NCBI GenBank assembly: GCA_963693285.1
Contig: OY848924.1
Coordinates: forward strand, 129,001-193,000
Length of the DNA: 64,000 bases
Origin: Xestospongia muta
Taxonomy: Eukaryota > Porifera > Demospongiae > Haplosclerida > Petrosiidae
Reading direction: 5' to 3'
The position numbers and the translations under genes were made by a program. Under the pieces are notes generated by a model, which was not told the DNA's origin, did not search any database, and saw only the letters and a program-made list of their open reading frames with translations. This document shows positions 1 to 11,173 of this stretch, piece after piece. Each line of letters opens with the position of its first letter. The first letter of the stretch is position 1.

Positions 1-1241
1 TAGTTCCATTCCCAATAGCAAGAGAAAGTTGTTATGAATTGACCAGCCTGCTGATTAAAAATTGTCCATCTATTCAGGAAATATTCTTTCAATCTTCCAA
101 CAGTGATAATCAGGATGAGATAATAGGGAATATTGCATCAAAGATAAAGCAAGACACTGGCCACACGTTAACCATCAAAATTAGTTTACCTGCAGCACCA
201 CAGAACGTCCACAAAACAACAAACAAGACTGTTTACACATTCGATCGGTGTTACCAAGGCCCACAATTAGGAGGTCAATATTCGATATTTACCGCTTACG
301 ATTTCTGGAATATCAGTCACATTCATGAAATGGGGATAACAGGAAAAGGTATCACAGTAGCTGTTGTGGATAGTGGACTCGATTATTCCCATCCAGCATT
401 TAATCTTAAAGAAAATATTGAATTCAAGGATTGCACAAGGAGTTGCTTGGGTACTAATGATACCGATGGTCATGGTACTATGTGTGCAGGCATTATATGT
501 GGTGATGCCTTTGAATATAGTAAGAACCCAGATTCAAATGCAGAAGTAGAGATGCTGGAAACATTTCCTCCTGGTATCGCAAACAAAGGAAAGCTAGTTG
601 TATACAAAGTGTTCTCTGATTACTATGCATCAAATGAAGCAATTTGTACAGCTTTACAAGATATTGAAAGGAGGGGAGATATTGATGTTGTTTCTCTTTC
701 TCTTGGTTCATTAGCATTCACATTTTCAATTGCTGAAGCTATTTCAAATCTTGTTAGTAAACGTGCGATAGTAGTTTGTGCTGCCAGTAACTATGGTAAC
801 AAGTATATCCAACCAATTGCCTTTCCAGCTCGACTAGGACATGTATTAAGCATAGGGTCCCATGATAAAAATGGGAAAACCTCTCGTTTTTCTCCAGTAG
901 GTCAACAAATTGACTTTCTAGCTCCAGGTGAAGAAATAACAGCACCATGCAGTACTTACTATCACCATTACATTAAAGTAAATAGTGGTACATCATTTGC
1001 TGCTCCTGCAGTAGCTGGCCTTATTTGTTTGATTCTTGGTTATATCAAGAAACGTTATCCTAATGTACTACGCCATTTTAAGTGTCATTGGGTGATGAAG
1101 GAGTTATTACGTGAAATCAGCACATCTCCAGGTCGACCTACTGACGACCAGGGATTTGGTGCACTTGATCCAAGGCGTTTTTTCAAACAGCCAGAACGCT
1201 TTGTGGAGTACATCATGTCAGAGATTCTTGATAAACAATGA
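1..1241 (+). CDS. Subtilisin-like serine protease, copy A (5' end outside window)
   Basis: Family S8 subtilase. The reading frame is open to the left edge: read from base 3 it aligns codon for codon with the copy at 11774-13489, so the apparent start near base 39 (a TTG) is not real. Counting from base 39, the triad is Asp111 (VAVVDSGLDYSHP), His145 (DGHGTMCAG) and Ser319 (SGTSFAAPAVAGL), with the oxyanion Asn251 (CAASNYG), all intact. No intron is visible in the part present. It faces the broken JmjC copy tail to tail, 106 bp away, the same layout as the pair at 11.8-15.9 kb, so both belong to one duplicated cassette. Probably catalytically competent if the missing N-terminus is intact; substrate unknown. 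Confidence 0.85.
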   Translation, partial: VPFPIARESCYELTSLLIKNCPSIQEIFFQSSNSDNQDEIIGNIASKIKQDTGHTLTIKISLPAAPQNVHKTTNKTVYTFDRCYQGPQLGGQYSIFTAYDFWNISHIHEMGITGKGITVAVVDSGLDYSHPAFNLKENIEFKDCTRSCLGTNDTDGHGTMCAGIICGDAFEYSKNPDSNAEVEMLETFPPGIANKGKLVVYKVFSDYYASNEAICTALQDIERRGDIDVVSLSLGSLAFTFSIAEAISNLVSKRAIVVCAASNYGNKYIQPIAFPARLGHVLSIGSHDKNGKTSRFSPVGQQIDFLAPGEEITAPCSTYYHHYIKVNSGTSFAAPAVAGLICLILGYIKKRYPNVLRHFKCHWVMKELLREISTSPGRPTDDQGFGALDPRRFFKQPERFVEYIMSEILDKQ

Positions 1242-1347
1242 GAATACCCTCCACCTCCAATTGAGTCAATGAATTTAATTTAGAACAAATACAGTTTTGC
1301 TATGTTTATTTTTGCTAAGTTTTTTGAAAAAAAATAGTTTGAAATCA

Positions 1348-3202
1348 TTACAGTTCATCTCTAGCATGTGGATGACCATCTCCACCTCCCTCTTCATCCT
1401 CATTAAAGTCTGGGGGTGGATGATAAGGATAAGGGGGTGGAGCTTCATCATCAGGAAATAAGAACTCATCAGAAGGAGGGGGTGGAGCCTCATCTCCATC
1501 TAATAGTCTCCCCACATGGTCCATAGCTTTACGATATCGTTCAAGTGGTATCTTATCACCACGTAGATCTAACTCACGTAATATTCCATTACATCCTGGT
1601 AATAAAATATCAAAGAGCTATATAAAATAATATAAAATAAATAATTAATAATTATCAATCAATATACCTCATTAATATTTTCTTCTTTCAGTTCTAGTGG
1701 TTTACCAGTAGAGTGCTATATAAAACAATGACATCATTATGACATCATCATAAACCACACCCACCTCTTTTTGAGTATTATATACATCTTTAGCATGTAT
1801 TGTATCATCAGGTCGCTTCATCTCAATTAAAAAATGCCTACAATATATTTATTAGACCACACCTACTCTTAATTAATAAGCATACTTTTTTGTAGTTCAG
1901 GACTGTCCTGGTTTATGATGGACACAGATACCTTCACAATCCTCTGATCTGAAACTAAACATTAAACATATTATTAGTGTTGTTTTGGTATATCAAAACT
2001 AAAGCTAAAAGTAGTTTTAGTAAGGCATTTGACTTTTGGTAAACTAAAACTAAAATTATCTTCTTTCACAACTAAAACTAATACTAATACTAAAAGTTTA
2101 GCTCTTACTAAAAACTAAAAGTATTAACTTTGCTTTTAGTTTTAGTACATTCATAACATGGATCTATTGAATGTCATACATCAGTAGACATGAATGAAAA
2201 GGTGAATGCTATGTATGTCCTCTCATTATATATATAGTTGATCTTTGATTGTAAATCATGGCTACTATTGGGAGACCTAGGGACAGCTGTGTATGGAATT
2301 TTTTAAATACAAAGCCAAAACCAGTGTAACTTAATATGTATAAAGCCAACTAGTTACATCTACAACCACATTGATTTTACAACCACTTTACTATAGTAAT
2401 TGATCATGGCTTCAATTGAAGCTACAAACAGATACTATTTTGACTGAAACTAATCCATTTAGTTAAGCTGAAATAGTATCTACCTCTTCATCATGGTTTT
2501 TGTTATTGGACATAAACTACAAAGAGTACTTTTAGGCTTCTAGTTGGCTTTACATACATATTGCGTTAGACCAGTTTTGGCTTTGTGGTAACTCAATATT
2601 GGGCTTACATTATATTGATGAGATTATCGTAACGAAGACAATGGTTGAAATGACAAAATGGTTTTTTAAGTGTACATACTATTATTGTATGTTATGGTTT
2701 AATAACCCTCCTACGTGTACATTACCCTCTTTGAGCATAACTGTAGCACATTTTATGGTAAGTTAAAATGAAGTGAAATGGGAACATCCTCTTTAAAATG
2801 AACTTATATAGTTACAAACTAGCTATGAATATCACAGATACAATTTATATATAATACATGTATACTTACTCAAATGGTATCCACCACACATTAACTCCCA
2901 TGTTTCTACCATAAGAGTCCACCTGTATACAATGACATCATTATGGCATCACTATGACATCATCACTTACATGATGGAGCCATTTATAAGGCAAATACAG
3001 ACAGTCTCCAGCATTAACAGTAGCTTTGTACCATGGGATCTCAGGTAAGTTAGGATATTGAGTCATATTAACACTGTAATATAGATACATGGATGTTGTA
3101 AATGGATACATAGATATTATAAATGGATACATAGATACCATAATGGATGCATAATAACATACACTGTCACATCCATGTGGTAGTATCGATATCCTAGAGT
3201 TT
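1348..3202 (-). pseudogene. Broken copy A of the ER JmjC gene
   Basis: Homologues of exons 5-10 and the end of exon 4 of the intact gene at 13604-15928 are present with splice sites, and the last exon (1348-1617) still ends in an RDEL retention signal. The exon 7 homologue (about 1895-1952) has lost 26 bases relative to the intact copy, and the frame then meets TGA at once. The HxD iron-binding exon and the signal-peptide exon are absent; upstream of the exon 4 remnant the sequence becomes protease-derived. Intron 6 is enlarged and contains about 95 bp (2537-2632) also found upstream of the protease at 11387-11473. The copy therefore cannot encode a working enzyme. Confidence 0.8.
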
Positions 3203-3358
3203 TGTGTTCTGGTCAAATTGAATGTGTAAACAGTCTGATTTGTTGTTTTACGGACATTCTTTGATGCTGCAGGAAAACCAATTTTGATGATTAGATTACA
3301 GGGAGTGTTTTTCCTTATCCTTGACGCAAGATCTTGCACCACTTTCTTATCCTGATCC
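3203..3358 (-). pseudogene. Subtilase N-terminal fragment fused to JmjC remnant
   Basis: On the minus strand this encodes a stretch like the pre-catalytic region of the proteases (QDLASRIRKNTPCNLIIKI, then KTTNQTVYTF), matching the 11774-13489 protein just upstream of its catalytic domain. It runs directly into the JmjC exon 4 remnant at LTRTQNS; the DNA at the junction resembles both parents, suggesting microhomology-mediated joining or gene conversion. The frame stays open into the following intron minisatellite, but the product would have neither active site. Confidence 0.7.
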
Positions 3359-3502
3359 ACGTGCCCTTTGAAATAACATATAGAATAGTTATTAAAGATA
3401 TATTATTATATACCACATAGGTCTGGTCCCTCCTCTTCCTATCTGTATTTAACCTCATCAATATTAAAAGCAGCACATAATGTAATAGAGAGTCAACTAC
3501 TG

Positions 3503-4105
3503 ATGACTTCTAAAATACTGCTTTGTCTTTTGGTGACTAGCTCTCTTGTTAGAGCTAATGTAATTCGTAGCTGCAGCAGTAGCTCTGGAGATGGTATTGC
3601 TCCTCAAACATGTGGAACAAACAATACAAAATTCTACTGTCCGGTAGACGGAATGTGCAAGCCTCGTCATCAACGGTGTACTCTTCCTAGTGTCTGCATC
3701 AATACAACAACCAATATAGAGGATGGATGTCATCCAAACGATTCTGAACACTATAACATATTACTTGGTCATGCAGAACTTGGAATTTTATTTTTAAAAC
3801 GGCGTATTAAGCTTAAGCCCGAGCATCAATTCGTTGAATATCGAGGATTTGTATATGAATTTGGAAAAAAATATAAAGTTCAAATCTTAGATACAGCTGA
3901 TCCTCTATATAAATATCGCAATGGTATGAATTTGAAAGGAAAAGGAATTGAAGTTGTAGGGATCAGCAGTTGCACATGGGAAGAAGCAACAAATTTTACA
4001 AATACATGGAATAAGAAATATAAGCTATGTACAAACAATTGTCAACATTTTGCTGAAGAACTAATAGATCATCTAAAATCTGATTGTCGTCCCAAACCCA
4101 AATAG
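3503..4105 (+). CDS. Secreted LRAT/NlpC-like papain-fold protein (tentative)
   Basis: 200 residues, uninterrupted by introns. An N-terminal hydrophobic stretch (residues 4-18, ILLCLLVTSSLVRA) looks like a signal peptide. Next comes a Cys-rich segment of about 50 residues (CGTNNTKFYCPVDGMC and further Cys), then a C-terminal domain with GHAELGI and LCTNNCQHFAEEL. The NCQHF motif resembles the catalytic Cys motif NCEHF of lecithin:retinol acyltransferase-like proteins, and the upstream His fits their catalytic His. An extracellular or luminal hydrolase or acyltransferase is therefore possible; the exact family is uncertain. The ATG at 3503 is chosen because it places the signal peptide at the N-terminus. 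It sits between JmjC/protease debris and a MITE-like element. Confidence 0.55.
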   Translation: MTSKILLCLLVTSSLVRANVIRSCSSSSGDGIAPQTCGTNNTKFYCPVDGMCKPRHQRCTLPSVCINTTTNIEDGCHPNDSEHYNILLGHAELGILFLKRRIKLKPEHQFVEYRGFVYEFGKKYKVQILDTADPLYKYRNGMNLKGKGIEVVGISSCTWEEATNFTNTWNKKYKLCTNNCQHFAEELIDHLKSDCRPKPK

Positions 4106-4796
4106 TATTAAATGTGAGGATCAAACTGCAGATTTGCATCAAGTAATTAATGATTTATTACAAAACCATTATATAGAATATTGTGACAACCAAGTAAAAA
4201 GTATCTATGTCTCCGATAATAATATTCATAATATTTAGTAAGCTGAATATTTTGCTTCATTTTAAGTTTAATAATATCTTGTTTATGCAAATTTGATTAC
4301 TTAATAATAAAACAGTTTGTAATAGTCACATGATCTTAGCCAATCAAATAACTTGATTTAATCAGCTGACAGTGCTTTATATTTAACATTCATAGTATCA
4401 CAGCACATTTCGTTAATCACCACTAACTAATTAATTGGTATTAGCTTTCTATGATGCATGTACAATTTATTGAAACAGAAATAGATCTTAAAGCAAACAA
4501 CAATTGTTGATATGTCTGCTTGCTTCCTTTAAAACACAGACCATCACATTGCATTGTTTAATTAGTACGTCATGAGCTTATGACATGGTTAAAAAAAGAT
4601 GTCTAAACTTTGCCATCAAGACTATTCCAGCTCCACAACAGGTTCATATCTAATAAAAAAATGTTGAATATTCAATTTATTGTAGTATTCTTATAGTCCT
4701 GAAAGCAAAATACAAGTTTGAAAGGAGTCAGTATGTAAACAACAAAAAAAGTGAGATGTAAAGTTACAGGGGCCAGTGAACACATATGAAGTGTCG
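4106..4796. other. AT-rich intergenic DNA, no gene seen
   Basis: Downstream flank of the LRAT-like gene. Stops interrupt every frame and I see no splice-supported coding segment; only AT-rich sequence with AATAAA-type motifs (for example near 4308) that could serve polyadenylation. Confidence 0.5.
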
Positions 4797-5118
4797 TTTG
4801 TGTCAAAACTAAAGTTTATAGATAATTTAATTATTGCTCAGGATTTGTAAATACTACAATAAATATAATAAATATGAACAGAATTTTATAAATGGATGTG
4901 GGATTTATAAATGATGTTAGAGATTTGCAACTGCTGCATTTATTAATTCCTACTGTATTTATAAATTTCTAGGTGTATTTATATTAAAAATTCTTGGCAG
5001 TCTTTACAAATCTCTAGTATAACTATAAATTCCCACGTGCATTTATAAATCTCTGCTGTATTTATTATACTTGTTGTCATAAATTAATAATGTACAAACT
5101 ATTTAGTTTTGACACAAA
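4797..5118. mobile_element. MITE-like foldback element
   Basis: Perfect 16-bp terminal inverted repeats, TTTGTGTCAAAACTAA at 4797-4812 and its reverse complement at 5103-5118, bound a 322-bp AT-rich segment with no coding capacity. The interior contains several facing TTTATAAAT-type half-palindromes, so much of it can fold back on itself. No clear target-site duplication was identified. It fits a non-autonomous DNA transposon; an old chance palindrome is less likely given the terminal match. Confidence 0.6.
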
Positions 5119-5335
5119 TGGCGCCCCATAAACACAAGTCATGCAATAGACAAAGAGCCAATGAACCAACAATATGTTCTAGAGCTTTTACATACACTTA
5201 AAATAGCATTTTGTCTTTTTAACTGAGGTCTTTACTACCATACTTTTAAGAATTAGAAGCAAAACGTAATCTGTGTAGTTTGTTGTTCAATAATTGAAAC
5301 TGTTACCAAGATATGGATACCGACGCTAAAAAAAA

Positions 5336-5471
5336 TTGGTGCACTTAATCCAATGCGTTTTATCAAACAGCCAAAATGTTTCGTGGACAGAATTAAATCA
5401 CAGATTGATTCCCAATCATTGCAATACTATACTACAGAGAACAAGACTAAGTCAAGCACTTTAGATAATTA
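5336..5471 (+). pseudogene. Relic subtilase C-terminus 1
   Basis: Translates to GALNPMRFIKQPKCFVDRI, matching the conserved end of the proteases at 1-1241 and 11774-13489 (GALDPxRFFKQPERFVEYI). Nothing of the catalytic domain precedes it, so this is a decayed fragment of a fourth protease copy. Confidence 0.75.
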
Positions 5472-5531
5472 GATTAAACTTTAAATATGTAAATTTGTAA
5501 TTTGCAAAAGTTCAGAACATTACAGTTCATC

Positions 5532-5649
5532 TCTTAATCCATTTCAATTCTTTCAACAACCTGACCATATAATTCAGACAATCCATGATGAAGTCATTAA
5601 CCCTGTGTTCACTGAGCTTTTCAGGACTGACTTTACATTTCCTTATTAA
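5532..5649 (+). pseudogene. Relic subtilase C-terminus 2
   Basis: Translates to LNPFQFFQQPDHIIQTIHDE followed by VINPVF and a stop at 5647-5649. It matches the end of the minus-strand protease at 6413-8608 (LNPLYFFQQPDQIIKMINDE) rather than relic 1, so two protease subfamilies left fragments side by side. No catalytic residues remain. Confidence 0.75.
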
Positions 5650-6412
5650 TATGTATTATATTCACACTTAGTTTTGTCTTTATTATTGATTGTTATCTAT
5701 CAGAATTATTTTACATGTTTTGGCTTTGAATTTATCAATAAAACATTCAAAGCACATTGCAAACTGTTTATTCAAGAAGGAGGATTGTGTGATGATCATA
5801 CACTAGAAAGAGGTGTATAGGAAAGGATGTGTTATAATTATATATACAATTTGCTAATTTAAAAAGAGGTGTGTACTGATCATACACCGGACAAGAGTTG
5901 AGAAAAGTTGAAGATGATAAAGTTGCTGAGTTAAACAAGAACCCAACTTACGTTGCTACATTGAGTGCTATAGCTAATTTGCTACCATTTTGTGCTCAAG
6001 GTGTACATCTCCTCTACATTGCTAGTAACATGGACTTGTGAACTATTGAGCAATGCTTTATTATATAACATGAAAATAGTGGATTTCAAATATTCTATCA
6101 TTTGATAAACTGTTTATTTATAGTACATAAACATATAGAATATACATCATTTAACTCTAAATGTATATTACTACTATTAGCATGGAGTTGTAAACTAGCT
6201 GTTTCTTCCCTTTGTACATTTATAAAATCTAATGCTCCAGTTATAGCACTAGAATTTGTATGCTAGGAATTTGGCATGATACTGTAATAGGTTTAACATA
6301 ACTTAACTTAGCAAACAATTATTTTAATTCACTATTAACTATTGAATGGGAATTAATACAAAAGACAAAAGATAATAATCTATAGTTCAGCTGAATAGCC
6401 ATAATTAAAGTA
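5650..6412. other. Intergenic DNA, no gene seen
   Basis: AT-rich sequence between the relic protease tails and the 3' end of the minus-strand protease. No splice-supported coding segment on either strand. Confidence 0.5.
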
Positions 6413-8608
6413 TTAATGAAAATATTGTTGAGAAAGTTCCATAAAAACTGGATTAACAACTTCATCATTAATCATTTTAATAATTTGATCTGGTTGTTGA
6501 AAGAAATAAAGTGGATTGAGAGCACCAAACCCTTCATCATCAGTGTGTCGACCAGGACATGTGCTTATTTTACGAAGAATTTCCTTCATAACCCAGTGAT
6601 TTTTATATTGCTTTGCTACCTGAACACTGTGAGGCAGGTTGCTTATACCAATGCGATTGATGTACTCTAAGATAAGGCAAACAAGACCTGCAACAGCTGG
6701 GGCAGCATAAGATGTACCACTATCTACAGCTACATGGTTGGCTATCATGCTATTAGGTGCAGCTACACATTCACCTGGTGCCAAAAAGTCAATGTCCTGA
6801 CCAACTGGAGAGAAAGAAGAAGGTTTCCCATGAGGACCATGAGATCCAATACATAGCACATGACCTAGACGAGCTGGGAAACAGATTGGCTGACTATACT
6901 GACGACCATAATTACTGGCAGCACAAACAATTATAACTCCATTACTGACAAGATCATTGATAGCATCAACAACATCTAATGAGATACCTAGAGATCCCAT
7001 AGAAAGAGAAACTACATCAATACGTTTTTGTTGTTCTTTATTATTTTTGCCAATCCACCTCAATGCATTAGCTACAGCAAATGATGTTGCTGTATTTGAA
7101 GCACCTGATGTCACTTTGCAGACTACAAGATTAGCATCTGGTGCTACTCCACTTGGAAAGATATTGATCTCACTAACTAATTCATTTTGTGGATCAGGAT
7201 AATAATCAAAGGGTTTACCACACAGTATTCCAGCGCAAATAGTTCCATGACCAACCATATCTATATTTATAACATCACCTGTAAAGTTATAAGCTTTTGA
7301 GGTATTTCCAAAGGCATAATGAGGACTTATTCCGCTATCGACTATAGCAACGGTTACGCCTTTCCCAGTAAACCCCTTGCTGTGAATTTTTTCAAGATTC
7401 CAATACTTGTAAGCAGTGAAGTTTGAAGACCCCGGTGAATATGGTACCATCAAATGAAAATCAAAAGCGAAAACTTGACTTTGTGGGTCCTGCAATCCTA
7501 AATTTTTTGGAATGGCTATTTTTGCCTTGCTCGATGGTTCGGCTACAGATCCTCTCTTCTTTTTGGTATTTGATTTCTTATCTGCAGGTGGCTTTTTAAC
7601 CTTCTTTTCTTTTTCTTTCTTTTTGTCACTTTTATAAGAGACTATCAACTTTGAATTGAGTCTCACTTTAGGCTTTTCAACTTCTTCTGTAACCTTCTTT
7701 TGAATGACATCTTCGAGCTTCTTTTTAAGAGCAGCATTGGATTCTACTGAGTCATTGGTATGAAGACAGATCTCCTTTGGTTTGTATACAAGCAAAGGGT
7801 CAACAACATGAACAAGATCATCATGTGATATTTTCTGGTCTTTAGCTGAGAATTGTAGTTTTATCTCATGAAACCGAGGACTCTTTTTTTCACAAAACTC
7901 ATTCTCTAGTCCACACATCACTACTTTAAGAAGGTCTATTCGCATTTCAGGAAAAACTACTTTGGGCACTTTTAATTGACAAGTCTTAGTCATGATTTTG
8001 GCCAAAATGCGTGTCAACAGATCAGTGTTATCCTGCAGTTTACTTCCATACGATGATGGTAAAGTGAGATCAAGTTTATCCACAGTGACTTTTGCAGTCA
8101 AACGACAATTTTCAATTGCTCTATTGAAGTAGTCCTCCAAAACTTTTGAAAGGTCAACTGTTACAAGCAGCTTTTGAGCTGCCACTTGAGGAGGCAAAAG
8201 ATGAATAAGTTTTATGTTTACATCAATTGGATTGTTATCAGCATTAGGATCATTCTGGTCCTCCACTACTGGCTCACTTGATGGTTGGACGTTACCTGGT
8301 GTCTCTGAGCCATTATGACTCTCTTGTACTTCACTACTACGATTGTTATCAGCATTAGGATCACTTTGGTCCTCAACTGGCTCGCTTGATAATTGGTTGT
8401 TACCTGGTGTCTCTGAGCCATCATGACTTACTTCAGGATTAGGTTCATTGAGAGAAGGCACAGTTGATGTTGATGGGTTGTCACTACCTTCTAATGATGT
8501 ACTAGGCTCACGATCACATCTACTACGTTTGGGTGATGGTTCTTCAGTATCACTGTCACTATCAGTTGATTCACTGCTAGAGTCAGTAGCTATCTCCAAT
8601 GCTGACAT
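6413..8608 (-). CDS. Subtilisin-like serine protease with long N-terminal region, copy B
   Basis: 731 residues in one uninterrupted frame. Residues 1-130 are acidic and Ser-rich with a twice-repeated block (GSETPGN ... DPNADNN). Residues about 130-290 form a domain shared with the protease at 11774-13489 (both start near LLPPQ/ILPPK) that I do not recognise. Residues about 328-352 are a Lys-rich tract that could be a nuclear signal. The S8 catalytic domain follows with Asp424, His454, Asn566 and Ser633 in standard motifs. There is no signal peptide, so an intracellular place is likely, unlike secreted or proprotein-convertase subtilases. The ATG at 8608 is the only Met before about residue 206. 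It is more diverged than copies A and C. Confidence 0.85.
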   Translation of the reverse strand: MSALEIATDSSSESTDSDSDTEEPSPKRSRCDREPSTSLEGSDNPSTSTVPSLNEPNPEVSHDGSETPGNNQLSSEPVEDQSDPNADNNRSSEVQESHNGSETPGNVQPSSEPVVEDQNDPNADNNPIDVNIKLIHLLPPQVAAQKLLVTVDLSKVLEDYFNRAIENCRLTAKVTVDKLDLTLPSSYGSKLQDNTDLLTRILAKIMTKTCQLKVPKVVFPEMRIDLLKVVMCGLENEFCEKKSPRFHEIKLQFSAKDQKISHDDLVHVVDPLLVYKPKEICLHTNDSVESNAALKKKLEDVIQKKVTEEVEKPKVRLNSKLIVSYKSDKKKEKEKKVKKPPADKKSNTKKKRGSVAEPSSKAKIAIPKNLGLQDPQSQVFAFDFHLMVPYSPGSSNFTAYKYWNLEKIHSKGFTGKGVTVAIVDSGISPHYAFGNTSKAYNFTGDVINIDMVGHGTICAGILCGKPFDYYPDPQNELVSEINIFPSGVAPDANLVVCKVTSGASNTATSFAVANALRWIGKNNKEQQKRIDVVSLSMGSLGISLDVVDAINDLVSNGVIIVCAASNYGRQYSQPICFPARLGHVLCIGSHGPHGKPSSFSPVGQDIDFLAPGECVAAPNSMIANHVAVDSGTSYAAPAVAGLVCLILEYINRIGISNLPHSVQVAKQYKNHWVMKEILRKISTCPGRHTDDEGFGALNPLYFFQQPDQIIKMINDEVVNPVFMELSQQYFH

Positions 8609-9084
8609 TTTGAAACTTAATCACATGTGCACAATTTATAAACACCTTTAATAAACAGTGTACATAGTCCAATAAAAATTATGACAATCCTCTTCTCCAG
8701 ACCAACGCCTAAAATATCTTAAAAAACACTAGCATTGTTTAAATTCCCCCTAATTAGTTAACAATGGCAGGAGTGGTCCATAACTATAATAATATTAACT
8801 TCAATAAACTAGTAAGAATTTAACATCACATGTTGTCTGAAAGAAATAAAGTTTAAATAAAATAAAGTACTCATAAAGTATGTTAACTACAAAAATAATG
8901 TGCTAGTAGCCAAAACGAGCAAAAACTAGTTTTTTGGTCGCTATTACCCCTTTGTTAGGTCTGGGTACATATGTTAATGTTAGAGTTAGTTTTCCAACAG
9001 TCCATGTATTTATTTTAGAACAAAAATACAATTTGCACTTTTCTATTGCTAATTTTTTTGAAAACAAAAATAGTTTTGAAATCA
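8609..9084. other. Upstream flank of protease B
   Basis: On the minus strand a TATAAAT lies at 8634-8640, about 30 bp before the ATG at 8608, which would imply an extremely short leader; I do not rely on it. Otherwise AT-rich sequence between protease B and broken JmjC copy B, with no coding segment. Confidence 0.35.
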
Positions 9085-10820
9085 TTACAGTTCATCTCTA
9101 GCATGTGAATGACCATCTCCACCTCCCTCTTCATCCTCATTAAAGTCTGGGGGTGGATGATAAGGATAAGGGGGTGGAGCTTCATCATCAGGAAATAAGA
9201 ACTCATCAGAAGGAGGGGGTGGAGCCTCATCTCCATCTAATAGTCTCCCCACATGGTCCATAGCCTTACGATATCGTTCAAGTGGTATCTTATCACCACG
9301 TAGATCTAACTCACGTAATATTCCATTACATCCTGGTAATAAAATATCAAACAGCTATAATAATAATAATATAAAATAAATAATTAATAATTATCAATTA
9401 ATATACCTCATTAATATTTTCTTCTTTCAGTTCTAGTGGTTTATCAGTAGAACGCTATATAAAACAATGACATCATTATGACATCATCATAAACCACACC
9501 CACCTCTTTTTGAGTGTTATATACATCTTTAGCATGTATTGTACCATCAGGTCGCTTCATCTCAATTAAAAAACTTCTACAAGATATTTGTTAGACCACA
9601 CCCACTCTTAATTAATAAACATACTTTATTTGTAGTTCTGGACTGAGAGGAAATTGGCTTATCGGAGCAAATCCTGGTTTATGATGGATACCGATCCCTC
9701 CACATTCCTCAGATTGGAAACTAAACATTAAATATATTATATATATACCTAATAATACATGTATTTATACATGTACTTGTATCAGGTTATAATATATTAA
9801 TAGTAATAATACTAATGATCACAATTATAGCAGATGGTCTTAATTGTAATATAAGAATGCAATATCTACATTTATCTCTATATATTTAATTACAACTAAG
9901 CTATATATACTATTGAGTTGATATAATAACAAATCCCATAGAAATTATAAAGTGACTTCTGATAATCCAGCTGTCATGTTTTTATAATGTACATACTAAC
10001 GTTGTGTGTTATGGTTTAGTAACCCTCCTACCTGTACATTACCCTCTTTGAGTATAACTGTAGCACATTTTATGGTAAGTTAAAATGAAGTGAAATGGGA
10101 ACATCCTCTTTAAAATGAACTTATATAGTTACAAACTAGCTATGAATATCACAGATACAATTTATATATAATACATGTATACTTACTCAAATGGTATCCA
10201 CCACACATTAACTCCCATGTTTCTACCATAAGAGTCCACCTGTATACAACGACATCATTATGACATCACTATGACATCATCACTTACATGATGGAGCCAT
10301 TTATAAGGCAAATACAGACAGTCTCCAGCATTAACAGTAGCTTTGTACCATGGGATCTCAGGTAAGTTAGGATATTGAGTCATATTAACACTGTAATATG
10401 GATACATGGACGTTGTAAATGGATACATAGATATTATAAATGGATACATGGATGTTGTAAATGGATACATAGATATTATAAATGGATACATGGATACCAT
10501 AATGGATGCATAATAACATACGCTGTCACATCCATGTAGTAATATCCCAATATTTTGTGTTCTGGTCCAATTTTCTCAGAGTATTCTGGTTCAAACATGA
10601 TAAACTCTTTACGTCCACTCACTAAAAATGAAAGTTCTCCACAGAATCCGAATGGAGGACTGACTTTGTACCGCCACTACTAAACCTAAAAAGTTACAAA
10701 GGCATGTGTCCATTATAGTAACTGTACATCATCTACCTACCGAACATTAATAAATGCTATATTTTCAGTGTATCCACCACATAACATAAAACTTGGAAAT
10801 GGCCATTCTTCTTTCATTTT
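9085..10820 (-). pseudogene. Broken copy B of the ER JmjC gene
   Basis: Exons 4-10 and part of exon 3 of the JmjC gene are recognisable, and the final exon (9085-9354) ends in RDEL. Exons 1-2 (signal peptide and start) are gone: within exon 3 homology stops near 10818 and is replaced by sequence resembling the intron or flank of the same locus. In exon 4, where the intact gene reads HCVVSG just after the HSD iron-binding motif, this copy reads His-Phe-stop because TTTTTAG replaces TGTGTGG. A 5'-truncated copy with a nonsense change, so non-functional as a JmjC enzyme. Confidence 0.8.
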
Positions 10821-11112
10821 TACATGTACTTGTATCAGGTTATAATATACTAACACTTGTGATCACAATTACAACAGATGATCTTAATGGTAACATTTCA
10901 TATAAGAATGTAATATCTACATTTATCTCTATATATGTAATTACAGCTATGCTATATATACTATAGAGTTTACATAATGATAAATTCCTTAGAATTGATA
11001 AAGTGACTTCTGATAATCCAGCTGGCTTGTTTTATAATGTACATACAGTTACTAATATTGTGTGTTATGGTTTAGTAACTCTCCTACATACCTGTACTCT
11101 CTTTGAGTATAA

Positions 11113-11118
<6 letters not shown>

Positions 11119-11173
<55 letters not shown>

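Noticed and set aside
1..1241. Bacterial contamination as the source of the subtilases
   Set aside because: Copies alternate with intron-bearing JmjC genes and even recombine with them, so they are in the host genome; an old horizontal origin remains possible.
1275..1499. MEMRLHPLLLMSS-type protein, seen three times (also 9015-9236, 13534-13755)
   Set aside because: Wrong frame of the JmjC last exon, whose true frame ends in RDEL or KDEL.
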